From Candidatus Cloacimonadota bacterium (GTDB lineage Bacteria > Cloacimonadota > Cloacimonadia > Cloacimonadales > TCS61): DNA of 11,729 nt. Position numbers and translations under genes: made by a program. Positions 6,801 through 11,729 of this stretch are shown here, piece after piece (position 1 is the stretch's first letter; each line of letters begins with the position of its first letter). The stretch lies in contig JAGLWO010000554.1 in assembly GCA_023133395.1 (NCBI GenBank), positions 1 through 11,729 on the forward strand, given 5' to 3'. A model generated the notes under the pieces. That model was not told where the DNA came from and did no database searches. It saw nothing but the letters and a program-made list of their open reading frames with translations.

Positions 6801-8421
6801 TCCCTGCATCGATGCAGGAGATCCGAGTTTTCAACTTGACCCTGATGGAACAATAACTGATATGGGGTTTTTCTTTTTTAATCAGGGAATTCCTGAAATG
6901 CTTGAACTTCTCTATTTTACAGCAAATTATCTTTCTGAAAATAATGGGCAAATTAATTGGACGACTAATAATGAAATTAATGTTTTAGGATTTAATATCT
7001 ATCGAGGAGAAAGTGAAGACGATTTTCAAAACGGTGAAGCAATCCTTATTAATGATGAATTAATTGCAGGTTCGGGAACTACATCGGAACCTATTGAATA
7101 TGAATTTCAAGATGAAAACAATCTGATGTCGGGAGTAGATTACTATTATTGGTTAGAATGTGTGAATTATGCTGGTTCCACCGAAATATTCGGTGCATTT
7201 CCTTTGCTGAATGTATTGCATACGAATATACATATTGCGGTAAATGGTTCGGATGATACTGGTGACGGAACAGAAGAAAACCCTTTTGCCACAATACAAC
7301 ACGGAATTTATATTTCTCAAAATGGTGATTCTATATTTGTTCATCCGGGTATATATAACGAGAATATCAATTATAATGGTAAAAGTATCATAATCGGATC
7401 ACTCTATTTAACTACACAAGATACATGTTATATATCTCAAACTATAATTGATGGAAATGAAAATGGTTCTGTTGTAAGGTTTGAAAGCAACGAAGATACT
7501 ACATCGGTTTTATGTGGTTTCACCATCACAAATGGAACTGAAAGTGGAATATATTGTGCGAATTCTAGTCCAACTATATTGCGTTCAAAGATTATTGCAA
7601 ATTCGACAAGTAATTACGGTGCTGGAATTCGCTGTGAAAATAATTCTAATCCAATCCTGAAATTCACAGAAATTACAAATAACATATCCCAGGGCAGCGG
7701 TGGTGGTATTGGTTGTCTTTCAGGTTCTTCACCGATTCTCACAAATGTTACAATAGCAAATAATACAGCAGGGTATCTCGGTGGAGGAATAAGTTGTATT
7801 GCGGTACTGGATTTTATTATGATAAATTCAATTATGTGGGATAATGAACCCTTTGAACTTCATATTTACAATAGCGATCTGCATATTTTCTATTCTGATA
7901 TTCAAGGAGGTTGGTTAGGTGAAGGAAATATTTATGAAGACCCATTATTTACTGATCCTGTAAACGGTAATTTCCATCTCACTGAAGAATCTCCCTGTAT
8001 TGATGCAGGTACATCTTTTTTTGAATGGAATGGAAATATAATCATCGATCTTGATGAAGACGAATACTTCGGATTAGCTCCTGAAATGGGAGCTTATGAG
8101 TATTGCTTTGTTGAAGCTGATGAAAATTATAATATTCCCCATTTTAAGACTGTATTATTTCAGAATTACCCTAATCCCTTCAATCCAGAAACAGCAATCA
8201 GTTTTCAGCTTTCAGCAGACAGTAAAGTAGATTTGAAGGTTTACAATATCAAAGGACAGAAAGTAAAAACTCTGGTAAATGAACTACTTCCCGCAGGAGA
8301 ACATTCTGCTATCTGGAATGGCAGAGATGATAATAACAAACCTGTCGGTTCGGGAATCTATTTTTTCAAATTAAGAGCAGGGAAATTTACAGAAACTAAG
8401 AAAATGATATTGTTGAAGTAA
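3844..8421 (+). CDS. Very large exported protein with three right-handed beta-helix segments, PKD domain and T9SS-type tail
   Basis: 1525 residues. The signal peptide is MNRIIIIFVLLVISYLSLA with cleavage near residue 19. Helix 1 starts with a cap (IPAGNVSGIWELSG, ITIPNNATLNIESGVEVIF) and runs to about 580. Its turns of about 26-29 residues each bear G-G/A-G/A-I-Y followed by an NN-rich strand, e.g. at 140, 169, 196, 225, 254, 405, 432, 458, 487 and 515. It closes with a choice-of-anchor Q-like end (SPCLDAGNP...DMGALYF, 581-607). A PKD-like domain follows (about 611-697; WLWDFDNNGTID, YSVSLTAIG). Helix 2 (about 703-1010) opens with DEPTIQAGIDIAVPGD and also ends SPCIDAGDP...DMGFF. An FnIII-like domain (about 1022-1122; NVLGFNIYRG) precedes helix 3 (about 1128-1420; IAVNGSDDTGDGT, GAYEY end). 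The T9SS-type tail is 1437-1525. Pectate-lyase-like folds of this kind occur in polysaccharide-active enzymes and in adhesins; I see no catalytic site and favour adhesion or glycan binding. Second gene of the surface operon. Confidence 0.9.
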   Translation: MNRIIIIFVLLVISYLSLADTQIPAGNVSGIWELSGSPFYINGEITIPNNATLNIESGVEVIFTGFYKFNVQGQLLAIGTEENLIHFTINDTTGFSNTNSSAGGWHAIRFDNTPVVNDSSKIIYCKLEYAKAYGGGERFGGAIYINNFSKVLISNSIITNNMASGWGKGAGIYCENANLNISNNEFINNYVSWGRGGGIHCDYSNLLINNNIFRDNTVNSTASEGAGIYCDHSNSVITNNIFDNNIASGTGADGAGIYCISSSEPLIIMNNTFLNNQLYGNCDSGSAIGVNYHEYVLISDNYFGGNRGGIHISQTTNAVITQNIFENNIFMTTVAIGADSIYISENEICNNTGRGISIGGSTGIIENNLISGNSSNQKGAGISVSGSNFIIQNNEIIGNYSSDKGGGLYLYGANPGIIRNNIIKGNSTLNKGGAIYTYSGNLTIENNLFEENTCQYDGGAIYLCHASGDINIIKNIFTDNHSINSEGGAIYSFGSDCDPNIINNTFVGNSADNSGGAIYSDFSTCYIENSILWNNLPNEISGGVYVTYSDIEGGYNGIGNINADPLFEDIGNGNFNLTENSPCLDAGNPNSPPDPDGTIIDMGALYFPHIAIYADFTVNTVLGSPPLTVHFTDLSHSPNTNIVAWLWDFDNNGTIDSYVQNPTYIYEEEGVYSVSLTAIGEEGDIDTELKEDYITVHIPTIINIPDDEPTIQAGIDIAVPGDIVLVHPGTYIENINFNGKNITVGSLFLTTQDTTYISQTIIDGNQELSTAIFCSGEDSTAVLYGVTITNGLAVIKDFEWGGGIFCHNSSPTLTDLVVSDNTAYFGGGIAAHNHANPKIVNSIIKNNQALSSGGGIFSNYNSNPIIRQTAIIDNESDGNGGGIVSWESEMILDNVTLAGNSSNSAGGGIYLGNSNCSINSSILWDNFPEEIILYSFEELSSVTISYSDIQNGISGIIVNNGTVNWLNGNEISNPLFIENYHLSENSPCIDAGDPSFQLDPDGTITDMGFFFFNQGIPEMLELLYFTANYLSENNGQINWTTNNEINVLGFNIYRGESEDDFQNGEAILINDELIAGSGTTSEPIEYEFQDENNLMSGVDYYYWLECVNYAGSTEIFGAFPLLNVLHTNIHIAVNGSDDTGDGTEENPFATIQHGIYISQNGDSIFVHPGIYNENINYNGKSIIIGSLYLTTQDTCYISQTIIDGNENGSVVRFESNEDTTSVLCGFTITNGTESGIYCANSSPTILRSKIIANSTSNYGAGIRCENNSNPILKFTEITNNISQGSGGGIGCLSGSSPILTNVTIANNTAGYLGGGISCIAVLDFIMINSIMWDNEPFELHIYNSDLHIFYSDIQGGWLGEGNIYEDPLFTDPVNGNFHLTEESPCIDAGTSFFEWNGNIIIDLDEDEYFGLAPEMGAYEYCFVEADENYNIPHFKTVLFQNYPNPFNPETAISFQLSADSKVDLKVYNIKGQKVKTLVNELLPAGEHSAIWNGRDDNNKPVGSGIYFFKLRAGKFTETKKMILLK
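5944..6213 (+). repeat. Copy A of an internal duplicated helix-start module in the beta-helix gene
   Basis: Residues about 701-790 (PTIQAGIDIAVPGD, HPGTYIENINFNGK, GSLFLTTQDTTYISQTIIDG, GVTITNG) correspond to residues about 1141-1230, exactly 440 residues (1320 nt) further on without a gap. The best stretch, 745-765 against 1185-1205, matches in 19 of 21 residues, but the DNA differs at many third positions, so the duplication is old. Confidence 0.8.
7264..7533 (+). repeat. Copy B of the internal duplicated helix-start module
   Basis: Residues about 1141-1230 (ATIQHGIYISQNGDS, HPGIYNENINYNGK, GSLYLTTQDTCYISQTIIDG, GFTITNG) are the counterpart of the segment at 5944-6213, at a constant offset of 1320 nt. 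Each copy opens one beta-helix, so duplication of a complete helix unit is the simplest history. The first helix of the protein starts with an unrelated cap. Confidence 0.8.
8374..8408 (+). repeat. 35-nt perfect repeat in the sorting-tail coding region, copy 2
   Basis: Exact copy of 1337-1371, here ending the beta-helix gene. The shared protein tail is longer (KLRAGKFTETKKMILLK, 17 residues), but the DNA differs on both sides of the 35-nt core. Confidence 0.9.
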
Positions 8422-8454
8422 GTTCTATGATGAGAGAGGTTAACCCCCTTTTAT

Positions 8455-8473
8455 TCCCCCTTCAGAAGGGGGA
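8455..8473 (+). repeat. GC-rich perfect palindrome in the gap before obg, probable dispersed intergenic repeat
   Basis: TCCCCCTTC-A-GAAGGGGGA has 9-nt perfect arms around a single base (a real hairpin would open to a 3- to 5-nt loop). A further CCCCCTT stands just upstream (8444-8450), giving a CCCCCTT-TTATT-CCCCCTT direct repeat. No T-run follows on either strand, so it does not look like a standard terminator. Read on the minus strand it encodes PPSEGGIKGG-like peptide, which I recall as a frequent spurious-ORF signature of this type of intergenic element. Its position between the surface operon and the housekeeping operon suits a boundary element or a transcript-end stabiliser. Confidence 0.65.
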
Positions 8474-8532
8474 TTGTAAAAAATTAATTGAAATTTGCTC
8501 ACAGTTAATAGAAGAGAACTGGTAACTAGAAC

Positions 8533-9546
8533 ATGTTCATAGATTACGCGAAAATTAAAGTTCAATCCGGTAAAGGTGGAGATGGCTGTGTCAGTTTCCG
8601 TCGAGAAAAGTTCGTTGCCAAAGGTGGTCCAGATGGTGGTGATGGTGGCAGAGGTGGAGATGTAATTGCTGTTGGAAACGAAAATGTAAACACTCTGATT
8701 GCATATCGCTACAAAAAACTTTTTAAAGCAACTAAAGGTCAACATGGACAGGGAAGCAATAAAACCGGAGGAGACAGCAAAGATAGATATCTTGAATTTC
8801 CCCTTGGAACAGAAATTTATAATATTACCGAAGATAAGCATGAAAAGATCGGTGAAATCACAAAACACGAACAACAGCTTATTATTGCTAAAGGCGGTAA
8901 TGGTGGCAGGGGTAATGCTCGTTTTAAAAGTTCTACCAATAAAGCGCCACGTTATGCTAAGCAGGGAGGGAATGGAGAATATTTCGAGCTTGAACTGGTT
9001 TTAAAACTAATGGCAGAAGTTGGTCTGGTCGGTTTCCCAAATGCTGGTAAATCTACCCTGTTAAGCAAAGTCTCCGATGCACATCCAAAAATTGCAGATT
9101 ATAAATTCACAACGTTGGCACCTTCTCTCGGTGTTGTTCAAGTGGGTGATTATAATTCGTTTGTAATGGCAGATATACCAGGAATTATCGAAGGAGCACA
9201 TAATGGAAAAGGATTGGGAGTCCAATTCCTGCGACACATTCAAAGAACCATAATTCTTCTTTTCCTGATAGATATGAACTCATCAGATCCTTTTTACGAG
9301 TATCAAATACTTAAGAAAGAACTTCATCAGTATGATCCATATCTCGATAAGAAACCACATTTGATTGTGCTTAGTAAAATGGATACAATTCCCGAAGAAG
9401 ATAAAGAAGAGCTTTTGAATATTCTGAAAAATGAATTTGAAATCAAGCTCCACGAACACATTATATCCATTTCTTCAATTTCAGGTGAGAATTTAAATAT
9501 ACTTAAAACTCAACTTTTTGAGATGATCAAAGAAATCAACAAGTAA
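8533..9546 (+). CDS. obg: Obg family GTPase (ObgE/CgtA)
   Basis: 337 residues, a usual length for an Obg protein without the optional C-terminal OCT domain. Essential GTPase that binds the large ribosomal subunit and links ribosome assembly, growth and stress signalling. The glycine-rich Obg fold spans 1-158 (QSGKGGDGCVSFRREKF, GGPDGGDGGRGGDV, GGNGGRGNARF). The G domain follows: P-loop GFPNAGKST (167-175), switch-I threonines 193-194 (YKFTTLAPSLG), G3 DIPG (214-217), G4 SKMD (281-284) and G5 SSISG (314-318). G4 has Ser where Asn is usual, a modest deviation that may weaken guanine contacts. The ATG at 8533 gives the canonical N-terminus MFIDYAKI; only a weak purine stretch (GAAGAGAA, 8511-8518) precedes it. 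First gene of a same-strand operon with the glycerate genes. I see no convincing promoter in the 111-nt gap upstream. Confidence 0.97.
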   Translation: MFIDYAKIKVQSGKGGDGCVSFRREKFVAKGGPDGGDGGRGGDVIAVGNENVNTLIAYRYKKLFKATKGQHGQGSNKTGGDSKDRYLEFPLGTEIYNITEDKHEKIGEITKHEQQLIIAKGGNGGRGNARFKSSTNKAPRYAKQGGNGEYFELELVLKLMAEVGLVGFPNAGKSTLLSKVSDAHPKIADYKFTTLAPSLGVVQVGDYNSFVMADIPGIIEGAHNGKGLGVQFLRHIQRTIILLFLIDMNSSDPFYEYQILKKELHQYDPYLDKKPHLIVLSKMDTIPEEDKEELLNILKNEFEIKLHEHIISISSISGENLNILKTQLFEMIKEINK

Positions 9547-9547
9547 A

Positions 9548-9557
9548 AGACCGGTCT
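9548..9557. repeat. 10-nt perfect palindrome in the obg-kinase gap
   Basis: AGACCGGTCT fills most of the 16-nt gap between the obg stop codon and the GTG start of the kinase. It is GC-rich for its surroundings and is its own reverse complement. It could be a protein-binding site, but a 10-nt palindrome can also arise by chance. No clear Shine-Dalgarno remains in this gap. Confidence 0.4.
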
Positions 9558-9562
9558 CTGTA

Positions 9563-10708
9563 GTGAAAATAATAATCGCTCCTGATTCATTCAAAGGAAG
9601 TTTAACCTCTTTTCAGGTTGCTAATGCAATAGGAAAAGGTTTCCTGAAAGTTTTACCCAAAACAGAAATTGTGAAAATTCCTATGTCTGATGGTGGTGAA
9701 GGAACTATTAAATGTTTGATTGAAGCTACTGAAGGAAAATATTTTAAGGAATATATATCAAATCCTCTGGGAAAAAGGATTGAAGCTGAATATGGGGTTT
9801 TGGGAGAAGGGAAAACTGCTATTATTGAAATGGCTTCTGTTTCAGGAATAATGCTTATTCCAAAAGAAAAACAAAACCCTTTATATACTACAACTTTTGG
9901 AACAGGGGAATTGATTCGAAAGGTTCTTCAACGAGGATATAAAAAAATTATCCTGGGTTTGGGAGGGAGTGCCACAACTGATGGAGGAGCGGGTGCTCTG
10001 CAAGCTCTGGGAGCTAAACTGCTTGATTCAAAAGGAAAAAATATAAACCCCGGTGGACTTTATCTGAAAAAACTGGATAAAATTGATATTTCCGGAATTG
10101 ATAAGAATGTAAAAAATACAGAACTGATCTTGATGTGTGATGTTAATAATGCACTTTTTGGTCCCAAAGGAGCAGCACGAGTATACAGTTCACAAAAAGG
10201 TGCTTCACTGTCGGAAGTTGAATTACTCGAGAGAAATTTGTCACATTTTGTAAAAATCATAAAAAAAGATATTGGAAAAGATATTTCAAACATTCCCGGA
10301 ACAGGAGCAGCTGGTGGACTTGGTGCCGGTCTATCATCAATATTTAATACTGAATTTAAATCCGGTATCGAAGTGGCAATTGAAATTACAGAATTATCTC
10401 AACTTATGGAAAATACAAATCTGGTGATTACAGGAGAAGGTGAATTAAATTTTCAAACTCTTTACGGAAAAGTTCCGATTGGAGTTGCGAAACTGGCAAA
10501 GAAGAAAGATATTCCTGTTATTGTTTTTGTGGGAAACTTTGAGAAATACACAGAAAAACTTTACACGAATTATTTTGATAAAATTATATCTCTGACTTCT
10601 TCAAAGATAGCAAAAGAAGAAGCTATGGAGAATGCTTATTCCTTACTTGCTACAAGAGCAGGTGAAGTTGCAAAATTATATAAAGAGGGTGTATTATTTG
10701 AAACCTGA
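9563..10708 (+). CDS. garK: Glycerate kinase (GarK/GlxK family, glycerate 2-kinase type)
   Basis: 381 residues, the normal length for this family. It phosphorylates D-glycerate with ATP, in this family to 2-phosphoglycerate, feeding lower glycolysis. Diagnostic motifs are MKIIIAPDSFKGSL (1-14), PMSDGGEGT (40-48), GLGGSATTDGGAG (132-144), CDVNNALFGPKGAA (192-205), GTGAAGGLGAGL (246-257) and TGEGELNFQTLYGK (290-303). The last differs from the usual TGEGRxDxQT...GK: Arg and Asp are replaced by Glu and Asn. The start is GTG, required for the conserved N-terminus; no good Shine-Dalgarno is seen, so translation may be coupled to obg 16 nt upstream. The gene overlaps the start of the dehydrogenase, which makes its likely substrate, D-glycerate. 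The symbol is by family only; glxK would be equally valid. Confidence 0.94.
   Translation: MKIIIAPDSFKGSLTSFQVANAIGKGFLKVLPKTEIVKIPMSDGGEGTIKCLIEATEGKYFKEYISNPLGKRIEAEYGVLGEGKTAIIEMASVSGIMLIPKEKQNPLYTTTFGTGELIRKVLQRGYKKIILGLGGSATTDGGAGALQALGAKLLDSKGKNINPGGLYLKKLDKIDISGIDKNVKNTELILMCDVNNALFGPKGAARVYSSQKGASLSEVELLERNLSHFVKIIKKDIGKDISNIPGTGAAGGLGAGLSSIFNTEFKSGIEVAIEITELSQLMENTNLVITGEGELNFQTLYGKVPIGVAKLAKKKDIPVIVFVGNFEKYTEKLYTNYFDKIISLTSSKIAKEEAMENAYSLLATRAGEVAKLYKEGVLFET
10684..10689 (+). promoter_or_regulatory. Shine-Dalgarno for the dehydrogenase, inside the kinase gene
   Basis: AGAGGG lies 8 nt before the TTG at 10698. It supports that TTG over the in-frame GTG at 10689, which would abut the site, and over the ATG at 10632, which has no such site and would add 22 unrelated residues. 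Confidence 0.6.
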
Positions 10709-11666
10709 GATTTTCATAACCCGCAAATTACCTCAACCTGCATTGGATAAAATCAGTGAAGTTTTTGAGATGAAGATAAACCCTGAAGAAAGGATTTTAA
10801 CAAAGAGTGAAATAATCGAAGGTGTAAAAAATTGTGATATTCTTCTTTGCCTTCTAACTGACACGATTGATGAGGAAATAATCAGCGCAAATCCCAACCT
10901 GAAAGGAATTGTAAATTATGCTGTAGGTTATAATAACATCGATGTTGAATGTGCAACAAAATTAGGAATTCCTATTACAAACACTCCCGGAGTTTTAACT
11001 GAAACCACTGCTGATATGACCTGGGCGCTTATATTTGCCGTTGCTCGCAGGATAGTGGAATCCGATAAATATAATCGTGCAGGCAGGTTCAAAGGTTGGG
11101 GACCGCTGCATTTCCTCGGTTCTGATATTTACGGAAAAACTCTAGGAATAGTTGGGGTGGGAAGGATTGGAACTGCTGTTGCCAAACGTGCAATTGGTTT
11201 CAAAATGAAGGTTCTTTATGCAGATGAGAATACAAGCATTGAAAGAGAAGTTGATGCTGAAAAAGTAAGTTTTGAGGAATTGCTGAGAAAGTCAGATTTT
11301 GTAACCCTGCATGTTCCACTGTTGCCAAAAACGAAGCATCTAATCAGTGAGAGAGAACTGAAGGAGATGAAAAATACTGCTTATTTGATAAATACTTCCC
11401 GCGGTCCGGTTGTTGATGAAAAAGCTCTAGTAAAAGCATTAAACGAAGGATGGATAGCTGGTGCAGGACTCGACGTCTATGAAAATGAGCCTGCTTTAAC
11501 TGAAGGATTAGCTGATTGTGAAAATGCAGTCCTCACTCCTCATATTGCCAGTGCTTCCGTAGAAACCAGAACTAATATGGGATTAATTGCAGCAGAAAAT
11601 GCAATTACTATAATCAAAGGGGAAAGACCTCCTCAAATAGTAAATCCTGAAATTTATGAAAAATAA
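10698..11666 (+). CDS. D-2-hydroxyacid dehydrogenase (hydroxypyruvate/glyoxylate reductase type)
   Basis: 322 residues from the TTG at 10698, a normal length. The product then starts MKPEIFITRKLPQPALDKI as family members do, whereas an ATG at 10632 would add 22 residues that are only the kinase gene read in another frame. Motifs: GVGRIG (153-158), followed exactly 18 residues after its last Gly by an acidic Asp176, the arrangement expected for NADH rather than NADPH preference. The catalytic triad is visible as Arg235 (NTSRGP), Glu264 (ENEP) and His282 (TPHIAS). VNYAVGYNNIDV and TPGVLTETTADMTWAL match glyoxylate/hydroxypyruvate reductases. The likely reaction is reduction of hydroxypyruvate to D-glycerate, and perhaps of glyoxylate to glycolate, in the cytosol. 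The overlap of 11 nt with glycerate kinase supports this assignment over D-lactate or phosphoglycerate dehydrogenase (no ACT domain). Confidence 0.9.
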   Translation: MKPEIFITRKLPQPALDKISEVFEMKINPEERILTKSEIIEGVKNCDILLCLLTDTIDEEIISANPNLKGIVNYAVGYNNIDVECATKLGIPITNTPGVLTETTADMTWALIFAVARRIVESDKYNRAGRFKGWGPLHFLGSDIYGKTLGIVGVGRIGTAVAKRAIGFKMKVLYADENTSIEREVDAEKVSFEELLRKSDFVTLHVPLLPKTKHLISERELKEMKNTAYLINTSRGPVVDEKALVKALNEGWIAGAGLDVYENEPALTEGLADCENAVLTPHIASASVETRTNMGLIAAENAITIIKGERPPQIVNPEIYEK

Positions 11667-11729
11667 AATAGAAAGAATTAAAGCCTGGATAAAACTACTT
11701 TCCACACCAGAAGTTGGAAATGCAAAAGC
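11656..11729 (+). CDS. Start of next gene, possibly DNA-processing protein DprA (3'-partial)
   Basis: From the ATG at 11656 the frame is open to the end of the window and gives 24 residues (MKNKIERIKAWIKLLSTPEV, then GNAK). It overlaps the end of the dehydrogenase gene by 11 nt, like the junction before it. The pattern of a helix with W-x-x-L followed by TPxVG resembles the N-terminus of DprA/Smf, which often begins with a L-x-L-x-x-TPGIG helix-hairpin-helix-like segment. That is a resemblance over a short stretch only. No clear Shine-Dalgarno is present. Confidence 0.45.
   Translation, partial: MKNKIERIKAWIKLLSTPEVGNAK

Noticed and set aside
4261..7797. Periodic DNA repeats in the beta-helix gene as a CRISPR-like or tandem-repeat array
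   Set aside because: The periodicity of about 80 nt follows from protein turns with degenerate GGAIY codons inside one intact frame; no exact DNA repeats or spacers are seen.
3844..8421. Pectate lyase or other polysaccharide-degrading enzyme
   Set aside because: The fold signature is clear, but no catalytic residue cluster can be recognised from the sequence, so only the fold is claimed.
8455..8473. Palindrome as a rho-independent terminator
   Set aside because: There is no T-run after the stem on either strand; the following bases are A-rich.
8440..8874. Minus-strand open frame of 144 codons across the start of obg
   Set aside because: It is antisense to an unmistakable Obg domain and its beginning or end runs through the palindromic repeat; its product resembles nothing I recognise.
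10632..10634. ATG as start of the dehydrogenase
   Set aside because: It would lie 77 nt inside the kinase gene and add 22 residues foreign to the family; the TTG at 10698 has a Shine-Dalgarno and gives the family N-terminus.
1..11729. Defence system, prophage, insertion sequence or tRNA gene
   Set aside because: I found no transposase, integrase, phage, toxin-antitoxin or nuclease motifs and no tRNA-like cloverleaf in the short gaps.

Overview
The window is a piece of an AT-rich bacterial chromosome. It most likely belongs to the FCB superphylum, with Candidatus Cloacimonadota as my best guess. This rests on three adjacent large exported proteins that end in a YPNPFNPET...IYNIKGQKVKTL...SGIYFYKL...KKMxLL tail, the T9SS-type/FlgD-like C-terminal domain characteristic of that group, and on the mix of modules in front of the tails (jelly roll, carboxypeptidase-regulatory-like, FnIII, PKD, parallel beta-helix with choice-of-anchor Q ends). 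The phylum is inferred from recalled family style, not from a search.

Left part (1-8421): a cell-surface/secreted protein locus. First comes a protein whose first few codons lie outside the window (2-1384), closed by a clear intrinsic terminator (1407-1433). After a 189-nt AT-rich gap that probably holds a promoter come two tightly spaced genes that look like one operon. One is a propeller-like protein (1574-3835). The other is a 1525-residue protein with three beta-helix segments (3844-8421), whose Shine-Dalgarno overlaps the stop codon of the preceding gene. All three have or appear to have signal peptides and share the sorting-type tail. The last 35 matching nucleotides of the first and third tails are identical, although the genes differ clearly in base composition.

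Right part (8533-11729): a compact housekeeping operon on the same strand. It reads Obg GTPase, glycerate kinase, a D-2-hydroxyacid dehydrogenase of the hydroxypyruvate/glyoxylate reductase type, and the first 24 codons of a gene that may be dprA. Kinase and dehydrogenase would convert hydroxypyruvate to D-glycerate and on to phosphoglycerate. Gaps are 16 nt or less, and the last two junctions overlap by 11 nt each. The dehydrogenase probably starts at a TTG within the end of the kinase gene.

The 111-nt gap between the two halves carries a GC-rich perfect palindrome (8455-8473) that looks like a dispersed intergenic repeat. I saw no RNA gene, CRISPR array, transposase, integrase or defence system. 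The most noteworthy material is the surface-protein locus: its module shuffling, its internal duplication and its cysteine ladders.
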